A DNA stretch of 64,000 bases from Myxococcales bacterium (GCA_016720595.1 JADKKI010000032.1:1-64000), one strand, 5' to 3'; positions 16,921-25,371 are shown, numbered from the stretch's first letter. Program-made: numbers and translations. The notes: generated by a model not told the origin, from the letters alone.

Positions 16921-17403
16921 ATGCCGACTACCAATGACACCAAGCTCTCGCGCCACACCACCTGGCTGTTCTCGTTCGGCGCCATCGCCGCGGGCATCGC
17001 CACTTCCTATGCCCTCTCGGGCCTCGGCCAGAAGGTCACCGCGGCCGCCTACTTCGCGATCGTCGCGATCGGCGGGTTCGCCTCGACCTATCTGACCAAG
17101 GCACGCGTGCGCGGCGCGGTGCTCTCGTTCTTGACCGCGGGCGCGGTCGCCGCCGTCGCGTACTACTTCCTCGTCAGCTCGCTGTTCTCCACCGCGACGC
17201 AGGTGGTCGCGGACACGGGCGGTGCGCACGCGCAGGGAGTGCAGGCCGGCGCGAAGCTCGGGAACACGATGGGCATGTTCGTCGCCGTGATCGTGTTCCT
17301 CGAATCGATCGTCGCCGGGATCGGCGGCGCGATCGCGGGCGACAAGGCACGGGGTTCCGGCGGCTTCGCGGCGCTCGGCGCGATGGCTCGCTCGGCGCGC
17401 TAA
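16921..17403 (+). CDS. Small multi-pass membrane protein
   Basis: ATG 16921 follows a good ribosome-binding site (AAAGGAG, 8 bp spacing). The 160-residue protein has about four hydrophobic segments: residues about 14-34, 38-57, 63-85 and 112-140. A small, polar, Gly/Ala-rich loop with one histidine (GGAHAQGVQ) lies between the third and fourth. No transport signature is recognised. Its sigma-54 promoter suggests expression in a specific state rather than constitutively. The stop overlaps the convergent Nudix gene by 4 bp. Confidence 0.8.
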   Translation: MPTTNDTKLSRHTTWLFSFGAIAAGIATSYALSGLGQKVTAAAYFAIVAIGGFASTYLTKARVRGAVLSFLTAGAVAAVAYYFLVSSLFSTATQVVADTGGAHAQGVQAGAKLGNTMGMFVAVIVFLESIVAGIGGAIAGDKARGSGGFAALGAMARSAR

Positions 17404-17981
17404 GGCTTTGCCACGGCGAGAACATCGCCGAGGATCCGCCACGTGAGCCCCCAGATCACGTGGCCGTCGAACGTCCAGCTCGGGAACGTCATGTCGGAGC
17501 CCGGGTACCGATAGGTGCTGTCGAACGCACCTGCGGACGCGGTCTCGAGCGGCAGCCAGAACGCGGCCAGCGCCTCGGGGCCACACGTCGGCTCGACGAT
17601 CGCGTCGGTGAGGAACACGAACGGCGTGACCTCGATCCCGGTCGGGCCAGAGCTGCGGGGATGGAGCGGCGCGAGCTGGCCGAGGTACTGCATCCCGGCG
17701 AGCTGGATCCCGAGCTCCTCGTGCGTCTCGCGGATCGCCGTGGCGTGGAGGTCCGGATCGAACACCTCGTGGCGCCCACCCGGGAGCGAGATGTGCCCCG
17801 ACCAAGGATCACCCTGGCGCTCCGCGCGCTTCATCAGCAACACGTGCGGCCCATGGGGCTGGTCGTGCAACAGCACCGCCACCGCGGCACGCTTCGAGCG
17901 CGCGCCGGCCTCCAGCGAGGGCCCCGCGTGTGGGTCCCCGGGAGCGAGCTTGGCGATCAGGCGTTCGGTCAGAGGCGACAC
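17400..17981 (-). CDS. Nudix hydrolase, CoA pyrophosphatase-like
   Basis: The 193-residue protein carries SLPGGRHEVFDPD and AIRETHEELGI, a Nudix box of the CoA-hydrolase variety. That variety has an extra residue between the first acidic residue and the REUxEE core. Members split CoA or related dinucleotides to phosphopantetheine and 3',5'-ADP; the substrate here is inferred from the box only. GTG 17981 was chosen because it leads directly into SPLTERLIAKL, typical of the family N-terminus. It is divergent from the dehydrogenase-like gene at 18051. Confidence 0.85.
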   Translation of the reverse strand: MSPLTERLIAKLAPGDPHAGPSLEAGARSKRAAVAVLLHDQPHGPHVLLMKRAERQGDPWSGHISLPGGRHEVFDPDLHATAIRETHEELGIQLAGMQYLGQLAPLHPRSSGPTGIEVTPFVFLTDAIVEPTCGPEALAAFWLPLETASAGAFDSTYRYPGSDMTFPSWTFDGHVIWGLTWRILGDVLAVAKP

Positions 17982-18050
17982 GCCACCAGCATACGATGCG
18001 ATCGCCCGACGGACGAACGTTGGTACGGGGGGTACAGTGCGGTTCGCATC

Positions 18051-19238
18051 ATGAGCCGTGAATTCGATCTCGTCGTGTTCGGCGCCACGGGCTTCACCGG
18101 GAAGCTGGTCGCGGACTACATCGCGCGGGCCACGCCACAGCCTCGCTGGGCGATCGCGGGACGCAACAAGGACAAGCTCGAGGCCCTCGGCCTCCGCGTG
18201 CCCGTGCTGGTCGCCGATGCGCTCGATGCTCCCGCGATCGCGGCGATCGCACGGAGGACCAAGGTCATCTGCACCACCGCCGGACCGTATGCGAAGTACG
18301 GCAACGAGATCGTCGCCGCATGCGCGGAGCACGGCACGCACTACTGTGACCTCGCCGGCGAGGTGCAGTGGATGCGACGGATGATCGACGCCCATCACGA
18401 ACGCGCCGTCGCGTCGGGCGCGCGGATCGTCCACACCTGTGGCTTCGACTCGATCCCCTCGGATCTCGGGACCTGGGCCCTGCAGCAGGAGATGATCAAG
18501 GCGTACGGAACACCTGCGACGTCGGTGACCGCCCTGTTCGGCGAGTCCAGCGGCGCGATCTCCGGCGGCACGGTCGCGAGCGGGATGCAGACAGCTCTCG
18601 AGGCGAGCGCCGATCGCTCGATCCGCAAGCTCCTCGGGAACCCGTACGCACTCGATCCAGATCCACATGCGACTCGGCCGTCGGCACCTGACGAGAGCTC
18701 GATCGGCTGGAACTCCCAGCTCAAGATGTTCACCGTCCCGTTCCTGATGGCCGGCATCAACACGCGCGTCGTCCGGAGGTCCCATGCACTCGCCGGCTTT
18801 CCGTGGGGACAGGACTTCGTCTACCGCGAGGTGATGTCCACGCCGGGTTCGGCGCGCGGCCTCGCGATGGCCACCGCGATCGCCGGTGGGCTCGCCGGCA
18901 TCGCCTTCGCGATGAAGCGGCCGCGCCTGCGCGAGCTGCTCGCCAAGCGAGCTCCCCAGCCTGGCGAGGGACCCTCCGCGGAGAAGCGGGCGAACGGCCA
19001 CTGGAAGACGCGCTTCGTGGGCGTGGCCGGCAACCACCAGCTCGTCTACGTCGCTGGAGATACGCACGGAGATCCCGGCTACGGCTCCACTGCCAAGATG
19101 CTGGGCGAGTCTGCGCTCAGCCTCGCGCTCGATCCGCTGTCCGCTCCCGGCGGTGTGACCACGCCAAGTGTCGCGATGGGACAGTTCCTTCTTGACCGGC
19201 TGCGTCGTGCCGGGTTGACGTTCGCAGTGGCCGGCTGA
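18051..19238 (+). CDS. Saccharopine dehydrogenase-like / trans-acting enoyl reductase family protein
   Basis: The 395-residue product begins with a Rossmann NAD(P)-binding motif FGATGFTGKLVADY (about 9-22). It then shows the family features TTAGPYAKYGNEIV, CDLAGEVQW and HTCGFDSIPSDLG. A hydrophobic stretch (LAMATAIAGGLAGIAFA, about 280-296) may contact membrane or lipid. Homologues include the mycobacterial trans-acting enoyl reductases of complex lipid synthesis and eukaryotic saccharopine dehydrogenase-like oxidoreductases. The substrate here is unknown; a lipid role is likely but inferred. Confidence 0.88.
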   Translation: MSREFDLVVFGATGFTGKLVADYIARATPQPRWAIAGRNKDKLEALGLRVPVLVADALDAPAIAAIARRTKVICTTAGPYAKYGNEIVAACAEHGTHYCDLAGEVQWMRRMIDAHHERAVASGARIVHTCGFDSIPSDLGTWALQQEMIKAYGTPATSVTALFGESSGAISGGTVASGMQTALEASADRSIRKLLGNPYALDPDPHATRPSAPDESSIGWNSQLKMFTVPFLMAGINTRVVRRSHALAGFPWGQDFVYREVMSTPGSARGLAMATAIAGGLAGIAFAMKRPRLRELLAKRAPQPGEGPSAEKRANGHWKTRFVGVAGNHQLVYVAGDTHGDPGYGSTAKMLGESALSLALDPLSAPGGVTTPSVAMGQFLLDRLRRAGLTFAVAG

Positions 19239-19297
19239 TCGACTCGCCGGTCACCGCCCTCGCGATCACAACTGCGCGAACCGCCTCGCCTGGCGAC

Positions 19298-19313
19298 TGG
19301 CATTCACACTGCA
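19298..19313 (+). promoter_or_regulatory. Sigma-54 (-24/-12) promoter of an unannotated transcript
   Basis: TGGCATTCACACTGCA matches the sigma-54 core (TGGCA at -24, TGCA at -12) with GG and GC exactly 12 bp apart. The predicted start is about 19324. No protein gene of usual size lies between this promoter and the strong terminator at 19458-19493, so the product is probably a small RNA. Confidence 0.65.
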
Positions 19314-19323
19314 CTGTCTCCAG

Positions 19324-19493
19324 TCATGCGGTTCCTCCATGGCTACGCCGGTAGCCTCCCCCAGTACGAGGAAGCGGAGGTCGTCAGCGCCAGCAGCTGA
19401 TGACGACACATAGTTCGGGACTTCGGTTGGTGAGACCGCGGACCCGAGGATGGCTGGCCGGCCGGGGTAATTCTGCCCCGGCCGGTTTATTTT
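19324..19493 (+). ncRNA. Candidate sigma-54-dependent small RNA (about 170 nt)
   Basis: The interval from the predicted start to the terminator holds a series of hairpins. SL1 is GGCTAC-GCCG-GTAGCC (19341-19356). SL2 pairs GTCGTC with GACGAC (19380-19407), with an inner AGC/GCT pairing. SL3 pairs TCGGG with CCCGA (19415-19447) and encloses CGGT/ACCG. A 10-bp all-GC terminator follows. SL1 is flanked by single-stranded CCTCC (19335-19339) and CCTCCCCC (19355-19362), which could pair with Shine-Dalgarno sequences. A 24-codon frame (ATG 19326 to TGA 19400) lies inside but would be nearly leaderless and has no ribosome-binding site. Myxobacterial Pxr is a known sigma-54-promoted sRNA; I claim no homology. 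Confidence 0.6.
19458..19493 (+). terminator. Rho-independent terminator
   Basis: A perfect 10-bp GC stem (CCGGCCGGGG / CCCCGGCCGG) encloses an 8-nt loop TAATTCTG and is followed by TTTATTTT. The T-tract is on the plus-strand side only, so it ends plus-strand transcripts. It is the clearest intrinsic terminator in the window. Confidence 0.93.
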
Positions 19494-19500
19494 CGGCGCC

Positions 19501-20106
19501 TCAGCTCGGGCGAAGGGTGGCGCCAGAGGCCTCCGCCGACATCTGCTTCGTCGCTTCGTCGTAGTGGCCCCAGCACACGGGGGCGTACTGCTCGTCCGCG
19601 CCCAGCTGGATCTGCGGCCCGCGCACGGTGGGCGTACCGTTCACGAAGCGCAGGTTGCAGATCGCCTTCTTCGAGCAGTACTGGCAGGTGACCTTCACCT
19701 CCTCGATGCGATCGGCCAGCTCCATCAGCCGCTGGGCGCCCGGGAACAGGCGCGTGCGGAAGTCCGTGCGGAGGCCATAACAGATCACGGGCACGCCTGG
19801 ATCGACGGTGATGCGCCGCAGATCCTCGATCACGGAGGGAGGAAGGAACTGCGCTTCATCGACGAGGATGCAATCGACGCCCTCGAACTCACGCGGGTTG
19901 AGCGTGGTGTCCTCGTCGATCATCACATCGGCATCGGCCTCGAGGCCCGCGCGGGACGAGATCTTCGCTGCGCCGAACCGGGTATCGAGCCGCGGCTTCA
20001 TCAGCAGCACGCGCTTGCCTTGCTTGCGGTAGTTGTGCGCGACCGCGAGCAGGTTCAGCGACTTCGCCGAGTCCATGGTGCCGTATCGGAAGTAGAGCTT
20101 CGCCAC
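19501..20106 (-). CDS. tdk: Thymidine kinase (type II)
   Basis: The 201-residue enzyme phosphorylates thymidine to dTMP in the salvage pathway. It shows the P-loop YFRYGTMDSAKS (the middle Gly replaced by Ala, a known variant in this family), the DEAQFL motif with the catalytic Glu region, CYGLRTDFR, and a zinc-binding Cys set (CQYC near 146-149, VCW near the C-terminus). GTG 20106 is the start, and a 33-bp divergent gap separates it from the secreted protein at 20140. Confidence 0.95.
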   Translation of the reverse strand: MAKLYFRYGTMDSAKSLNLLAVAHNYRKQGKRVLLMKPRLDTRFGAAKISSRAGLEADADVMIDEDTTLNPREFEGVDCILVDEAQFLPPSVIEDLRRITVDPGVPVICYGLRTDFRTRLFPGAQRLMELADRIEEVKVTCQYCSKKAICNLRFVNGTPTVRGPQIQLGADEQYAPVCWGHYDEATKQMSAEASGATLRPS

Positions 20107-20139
20107 GGCGAGGAACCTAGATCCCGGGTATGACAGGGC

Positions 20140-21162
20140 ATGCGCCTCCTCGCGATCCTAGGTGTTTCGCTGCTTTGCGGTTCCGCCGCCGCCGATCCCA
20201 CTCCCGCCTACCAGATCTTCGAAGACTCGGCCCTCGGCATGACCCTGCCGCCGCGAAAGATCCTCGGCACCGACAAGGGCCTCGACGCCGTCGTCACCGA
20301 CTGCATCATGCACGCGCCCGCCGCCAGCGGATCGGCCCTGTACTGGCTCGAGATCGGCAAGGCGGGCAACGTCACCGTGGCGAAGGTCCGCGGCACTGGA
20401 TCCTCCGCGCTCGACAGCTGCATCGCAGGCGGCCTCAAGAAGGCCTCGGTCACCGAGAAGCTCCCCGCGGCGATCGTCGTGGTGGGCCGCGTCGACGTCC
20501 TCGATCGCAACAAGAACCTCGGCACCTTCAATCCGTCTCCCAAGGTCTCCGATGTCGCGGTGCTCCTCGACGCGAAGAGCGGCCCGTGGCAGCTCGGCAC
20601 CAAGCGCCTCGCATACACCGAGAACCGGGCTGCAGACATCTCCCAGGCGCTCGATGCGCAGAGCGGCGCGATCAACGCGTGCGCGGCGAAGCGCGACAAG
20701 ACGCTCGCCGCAGTCGACCTGATCGCCTGGCATGACGGCAAGGCGATCGTGCGCGGCACAGGCGATAGCGCCTACGACACGTGCCTCGCCAGGGCGCTCG
20801 AGCTGATCAAGCTCCCGAATGCGAGCTCGGCGATCTGGATGGAGCTGTCGCTGCGCAAGGCCGCGGAGCCGCTGGCACCGCGAACGGACAAGGCCTCGAT
20901 GTCCAAGGAGCAGGGTCTCAAGGACGCGTTGACCACCGCGGTGCGCTCGCGCAAGGCGGCCCTCCTCGACTGCACCGATGGCAAGCCGAAGGCGAAGCTC
21001 GCCAAGCTCACGGTGGTGCTCGCGGGCGGCAAGGCGAACGTCAAGTCCGTCGCCACGGGCGATGCCGCCGCCGATGCCTGTGTGAAGACCAAGTTCGTGG
21101 ACGTGACGATCAAGGCCGCCGAGGCCGCCGACAAGCTCGAGTACGACGTCGAGCTGGAGTAG
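20140..21162 (+). CDS. Secreted protein with three AgmX/PglI-C-like Cys-pair repeats
   Basis: A signal peptide (MRLLAILGVSLLCGSAAA) precedes three similar units of about 80-110 residues. Each has a first Cys (VTDCIM, INACAA, LLDCTD), a central beta segment, a glycine-containing turn (RGTGSSALDSC, RGTGDSAYDTC, ATGDAAADAC) and a second Cys. The pattern recalls the C-terminal domain found after AgmX/PglI-type proteins in myxobacteria, where it is usually single. Each pair probably forms a disulphide in the periplasm. The function is unknown. Confidence 0.75.
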   Translation: MRLLAILGVSLLCGSAAADPTPAYQIFEDSALGMTLPPRKILGTDKGLDAVVTDCIMHAPAASGSALYWLEIGKAGNVTVAKVRGTGSSALDSCIAGGLKKASVTEKLPAAIVVVGRVDVLDRNKNLGTFNPSPKVSDVAVLLDAKSGPWQLGTKRLAYTENRAADISQALDAQSGAINACAAKRDKTLAAVDLIAWHDGKAIVRGTGDSAYDTCLARALELIKLPNASSAIWMELSLRKAAEPLAPRTDKASMSKEQGLKDALTTAVRSRKAALLDCTDGKPKAKLAKLTVVLAGGKANVKSVATGDAAADACVKTKFVDVTIKAAEAADKLEYDVELE

Positions 21163-21165
21163 CGC

Positions 21166-22173
21166 TCAGTACGCGCCGAGCGCGTGGGCGAGCAGGACCG
21201 AGCCGGCGCCGACGAGACCCGCCGCCGGGATCGTGAAGATCCAGGCGTAGACGATCCGCGTGGCCAGGTTCCAGCGGATCCCGCGGGCGTGGACCACGGA
21301 GCCGACGCCGACGATCGCGCCCGTGATGGTGTGCGTGGTCGAGACCGGGATCTTGAGGTACGTCGCGAGGAACAGCGTGATCGCGCCCGCGACCTCCGCG
21401 CAGAACCCACCGACGGGCTTCAGGTGCGTGAGGCCCATGCCCATCGTCTTGACGATCCGCCAGCCACCGATCGCGGTGCCGAATGCCATCGCGGTGTACG
21501 AGGCCACGAAGATCCAGTACGGCGCAGGGTCACCGGGCGCGAGCATGCCACCCGCGATCATCACGGCCCAGATCACGCCGGCGGTCTTCTGCGCATCGTT
21601 GCCGCCGTGGCCGATCGAGTACAGGCCCGCCGAGATCAGCTGCCCGACACGGAACGTGCGATCCACCTTCTGGGGCCGCATCTTGCGGAAGATCCAGAAC
21701 ACCGAGAACATCATCAAGCTGCCGAGCACGAGGCCCATCAGCGGCGCGAGCGGGATGAAGTAGAGGGTCTTCGCGATCGCGTGGAGCTGGAGCGTATCGA
21801 CGCCGCCGTAGGCGAGCCCGGCGCCCGAGAGACCGCCGATCAGGGCGTGGGAGCTCGACGACGGCAGCCCGAGCCACCACGTGAGCAGGTTCCAGACGAT
21901 CGCCCCGGACAGGCCGCAGATCACGACCCAGACGTAGGCCGGACTCGAGCCCTGGATGTGGATCGTCTTCGCGATCGTGTCTGCGACGCCCTGATGGAAG
22001 ATGAACAGCGCGATGAAGTTGAACAGCGCGGCCCACAGCACCGCGACGCGCGGCGACAGGACGCGCGTCGAGACCACGGTCGCGATCGAGTTCGCCGCGT
22101 CATGGAACCCGTTGATGACATCGAACAGGAGCGCGGCAGCGATCGTGATGATGACGATGGCCTGGACACTCAT
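21166..22173 (-). CDS. Low-affinity inorganic phosphate transporter, Pit family
   Basis: The 335-residue polytopic membrane protein shows the paired Pit signatures FDVINGFHDAANSIATVV near the N-terminus and GHGGNDAQKTAGV near 194-206. GLPSSSSHALIGG and IPVSTTHTITGAI follow the same internal repeat. Pit proteins import metal-phosphate by proton symport. The gene is 6 bp downstream of a PhoU-like/DUF47 gene, the usual partner that controls Pit activity. Confidence 0.95.
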   Translation of the reverse strand: MSVQAIVIITIAAALLFDVINGFHDAANSIATVVSTRVLSPRVAVLWAALFNFIALFIFHQGVADTIAKTIHIQGSSPAYVWVVICGLSGAIVWNLLTWWLGLPSSSSHALIGGLSGAGLAYGGVDTLQLHAIAKTLYFIPLAPLMGLVLGSLMMFSVFWIFRKMRPQKVDRTFRVGQLISAGLYSIGHGGNDAQKTAGVIWAVMIAGGMLAPGDPAPYWIFVASYTAMAFGTAIGGWRIVKTMGMGLTHLKPVGGFCAEVAGAITLFLATYLKIPVSTTHTITGAIVGVGSVVHARGIRWNLATRIVYAWIFTIPAAGLVGAGSVLLAHALGAY

Positions 22174-22179
22174 GGCGGA

Positions 22180-22806
22180 TCAGGCGTGCTCGAGGATGAC
22201 GCCCTCGATGATGTTGGCGACGTCTTCGCAGCGATCGGACGCGTTCTCGAGGTTCTCGTAGACCTCTTTCCACTTGATGATGACGATCGGATCCTTCTCC
22301 TCCTTGAACAGGCGCGCCACGGAGCGGCGGAGGATCGCATCGGCCTCGTTCTCGAGCCGATTGATGTCGATGCACAGCTTGAGCGTGGCCTGCGGATCCT
22401 TCAGATCACGGAGGCCGCGGACGGCCTGCTCCACCTGGAGCGCGGAACGGTGGAGGCAATCGGAGAGATCGCGCACGTCGCTCGTCATCACGGTGAGCTC
22501 GTACAGCTCGATTCGCTCGGCGGCTGCCTCGACGAAGTCCATCACGTCATCCATCCGCGTGATCAGGCGGTGGATCGAATCGCGATCGATCGGCGTGATG
22601 AACGTCTTGTGGAGCGCCTCGACGCAGCGGTGCGTGATCGTGTCGGTCTCGTGCTCGATGTCCGAGACCCGGCGGCACTTGGCCGGGATGTTCGCGCCGG
22701 TGGTCACCAGCGACAGGAACTCCTTCGTGCCTTCGATCGTCAGCGCGGCGTGCTGCTCGAAGAAATCGAAGAAGCTGGTCTCGCGGGGCAGAAACCGACC
22801 GAACAT
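22180..22806 (-). CDS. DUF47/PhoU-like Pit accessory protein
   Basis: The 208-residue helical protein begins MFGRFLPRETSFFDFFEQHA, the usual DUF47 opening. It contains the metal-binding-type helices IEHETDTITHRCVEALHKTF and INRLENEADAILRRSVARLF, the E-x3-D signatures of PhoU-fold proteins. In this family it accompanies PitA and limits or tunes phosphate entry. The genes are 6 bp apart. Confidence 0.93.
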   Translation of the reverse strand: MFGRFLPRETSFFDFFEQHAALTIEGTKEFLSLVTTGANIPAKCRRVSDIEHETDTITHRCVEALHKTFITPIDRDSIHRLITRMDDVMDFVEAAAERIELYELTVMTSDVRDLSDCLHRSALQVEQAVRGLRDLKDPQATLKLCIDINRLENEADAILRRSVARLFKEEKDPIVIIKWKEVYENLENASDRCEDVANIIEGVILEHA

Positions 22807-22857
22807 GCAGCCTCCTACTCAGGCCTGTAACACAGGCGCGATCGTGTCGTCACGGAG

Positions 22858-23508
22858 TCAGCCAGGAAGTTGGCGAGGAAACACACCGTCTTGCAGGAAC
22901 GAGACGAGCAATCTCTGAACGCGGGCGTCATTCATGATCCAGGTGTGCGTCGCATCGACCTCGGCGTACGCGCTCATCCCGTCCAGGTTGGTCTCCTCGA
23001 CAGCGACCGTTCCGTCATTCGGAGTCCCCGCCGGGAACCGGCGCCCCATGGTCCAGCTCGTGACGTTGGTCAGCGCTCGACTGCGGGTCCCCGCGATCAC
23101 CGCGAACGGCGCGGGGGGCGCTGGCCACTGCGAACCATCCGCCAGCTCCGCGCCCGCAGGCCCGTAGTACCAGCGGAACACGGGGTTCGCGGCGAGGCCC
23201 GCGGCGAGCTGACTCCCGCGGTTCGGGGGCGCGAGCATCACGATGCGATGCCAGTGGATCCGCGGATCGTGCAGGTGCCGCACGATCACGCCGCCCATCG
23301 AGTGGGTCACCGCACACACCGGCCGTTCACCCGCGCGCTCGACGATCCATTCGGTGACCTCGTCTGCCAGATAGCTGATCGAGTGCCGGCGCGAGGGATA
23401 CGTCCGGCCGAACGTCTCGAACCCGGCCTGCCGGAGGGCGGCGCCGAGCTTCGCCATCGAGCCATGACCGCGCGCGAGCCCGTGGAGCAGGACGACGAGG
23501 GGCTTCAT
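22858..23508 (-). CDS. Alpha/beta-hydrolase, lipase/esterase family
   Basis: The 216-residue protein has the strand-oxyanion motif VVLLHGLARG at its start, the nucleophile elbow THSMGGVIV with Ser at about 89, an acid candidate in PNDGTVAV and the catalytic His in DATHTWIM. It lacks a signal peptide, so it is probably cytoplasmic. ATG 23508 overlaps the acyltransferase stop by 4 bp, suggesting a joint lipid-remodelling role. Confidence 0.88.
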   Translation of the reverse strand: MKPLVVLLHGLARGHGSMAKLGAALRQAGFETFGRTYPSRRHSISYLADEVTEWIVERAGERPVCAVTHSMGGVIVRHLHDPRIHWHRIVMLAPPNRGSQLAAGLAANPVFRWYYGPAGAELADGSQWPAPPAPFAVIAGTRSRALTNVTSWTMGRRFPAGTPNDGTVAVEETNLDGMSAYAEVDATHTWIMNDARVQRLLVSFLQDGVFPRQLPG

Positions 23509-24980
23509 TCCTCGGCCTGCTCGGCGCGATCCTCGGCGGCGTCCTTGTCGAGCTCCGCGTCGAGATCCGCGTTCTTGCGCGCGCGCCACGACTCCTCCGG
23601 GTCCTCGCGCCGCGGGTCGTCTGGTGGGAACAGTGCCGGCAAGTGCTCGGGCTTGACCTCGGTGACGATCCGGATCACGTCCACGGTCAGCGCATCGCGC
23701 TCGGCCCGGAGCTTGGCGACCTCGCGCCGGAACCGCAGCTGCCGGAACAAGGCACCGAACGCGCGACGCACGAGGCGCAGCCGATCGAGCACGCGCAGCG
23801 TGGCCCAGCCCGAGATCGGCAGCACGATGGCGGCGAGCAACGCCCAGGAGAACCCGACCTTCCACCACAGCACGCCGACCGCGGCGCCGTAGGAGAGGAG
23901 GACGAGCAACATCCCGATCAGGAGCTTCGTCGTGGCGACGACGTCCTTGCGCGGCGTCAGGCGGGGGCCAGCGAGACGCGCGAACGCAAACGTCGGAAGG
24001 TGGAGCGGCGCCCCTGGTGCCGTCAGCGGCAACCAGAAGGCGACGAGCACCAGGTGCCGCAACATGCGCCCACTGATCTCGAGCTTCGAGAGATCGCGCG
24101 CGAGCTCGCGATCGGTGAGCCCCAGCTCGTCGAGCTTCTGCTGGTACGCGCGCACGCGCGACATCAGCTCGATCACCTTGGGATCTGCCGCCGCGGAGCT
24201 GTAGTACTGGTTGAAGCGGCGTGACAGCTCGACGCGATCCTCGATCGAGATCTCCTGGGGCTGATACAGCCGACGCACCACATCGAGCGCGCGGACCGTC
24301 TCCCAGTCCGGGGCGTTGATGGTCAGACGGCGCATCGCCTGATCGATCTCGCCGGTGAGTGTCCGTACCGTCTCCGGCGCGGTGCTCCGGCCGGGTTCGA
24401 TCACCAGCGGCGGCCCGTACTGCACGAGCACGCGGCTACGAAACCGCTTGGGATGGATGAACGTCAGCCCGCACGGCACGATGGTCACCGGCTGGTCGAT
24501 CTTGGTGGCCCCGCCGAGCGCGAGCCGCGCAGCACCGGTCTTGAGCTTCGTGAGCTGGGATTCGTCGTGCGAGAGCCCCTCGGGGAAGATACCGATGGTC
24601 CCGCCCTCGGCGAGCACCGCGAACATGTGCTCGAACGCCGCATCGTTGGCGCTCGCCCGCTCGCCGGCGTCGCGCGCGGGTCCCACCGGCGCCGCCTGTC
24701 CTCCATCGCGATCATCCTTCCGCGCCACGGGCACGGCGCCGAGCCCGCGGAGCACCGCGCGCATGAGGCGGCCCTTGAACAGGGAGTCCTTGGCGGCGAA
24801 GTGAACCTTCCGGCCGCAGGTGGTGATGATCAGGATCGGATCGATCAGCGAGTTCGGATGATTTCCGGCGAACAGCACGGGGCCGGTCGCTGGCACGTGT
24901 TCGAGCCCGGCAACCTCGACCTGGCGAAAGAACACGCGCGTGACCACACGGAGAAACCACGCGAGCACCCGGTACGCCAC
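23505..24980 (-). CDS. PlsC-type acyltransferase with C-terminal membrane domain
   Basis: Residues about 1-230 carry the acyltransferase motifs GNHPNSLIDP (catalytic His/Asp), FPEGLSHDE (phosphate binding) and a TIVPCGLTF motif. The C-terminal part (about 300-420) has hydrophobic segments (LLIGMLLVLLSYGAAVGVLW, WALLAAIVLPISGWA) and then a charged acidic tail. Enzymes of this family acylate lysophosphatidate or glycerol-3-phosphate, and this longer type occurs in several phyla with an unknown second function. It starts with GTG 24980 and borders the repeat element. Confidence 0.88.
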   Translation of the reverse strand: MAYRVLAWFLRVVTRVFFRQVEVAGLEHVPATGPVLFAGNHPNSLIDPILIITTCGRKVHFAAKDSLFKGRLMRAVLRGLGAVPVARKDDRDGGQAAPVGPARDAGERASANDAAFEHMFAVLAEGGTIGIFPEGLSHDESQLTKLKTGAARLALGGATKIDQPVTIVPCGLTFIHPKRFRSRVLVQYGPPLVIEPGRSTAPETVRTLTGEIDQAMRRLTINAPDWETVRALDVVRRLYQPQEISIEDRVELSRRFNQYYSSAAADPKVIELMSRVRAYQQKLDELGLTDRELARDLSKLEISGRMLRHLVLVAFWLPLTAPGAPLHLPTFAFARLAGPRLTPRKDVVATTKLLIGMLLVLLSYGAAVGVLWWKVGFSWALLAAIVLPISGWATLRVLDRLRLVRRAFGALFRQLRFRREVAKLRAERDALTVDVIRIVTEVKPEHLPALFPPDDPRREDPEESWRARKNADLDAELDKDAAEDRAEQAEE

Positions 24981-25094
24981 GGATCAATCGTACCGCGCCC
25001 CGACCGCCAAGCGTGACCAGCGCCGCCAGGGCGCATGCCGCCAGGCGCATGCCGCCAGGGCGCATGCCGCCATGCCGCCAGGGTTCACCCGCCG

Positions 25095-25167
25095 GCACTT
25101 CGGTGCCCCAGAGTTTACGAACCGCCAAGGACGCCAAGGGCGCCAAGGGCAGAGAGGGTTTTTTACC
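25095..25167 (+). repeat. Left arm of the inverted repeat
   Basis: This 73-nt arm starts GCACTTCGGTGCCCCAGAG and contains GAACCGCCAAGG followed by two more CGCCAAGG units, then GAGAGGGTTTTTTACC. Its reverse complement is matched with about nine mismatches at 25372-25445. RNA from either strand could fold into a very long hairpin. Confidence 0.8.
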
Positions 25168-25371
25168 CGTCGCGAGCTCCCGCACGAGGACGCGATCTCC
25201 CCATTTGCCTGGGCAGGGGCAGAGGGCGGGGCCGGCGAACTGAGCTGAGCTGAGCTGACAAACCGGCGAACAAGATCTAGACCGGACGGCGAGCCGAGCT
25301 GATCTGAGCCGATCTGATCTGACAAACCAGCGAACAAGGTGTGCTCGTGTCCACGGCGGGGGTCCGCAACA

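Noticed and set aside
17400..19067. A long minus-strand open frame extending the Nudix gene upstream to 19067
   Set aside because: It runs antisense through the dehydrogenase-like gene and has composition unlike a protein. The Nudix domain needs only GTG 17981.
25023..25083. Tandem repeats that might be CRISPR-like
   Set aside because: The units are only about 15 bp without spacers and lie in a larger inverted-repeat element; no cas genes are present.
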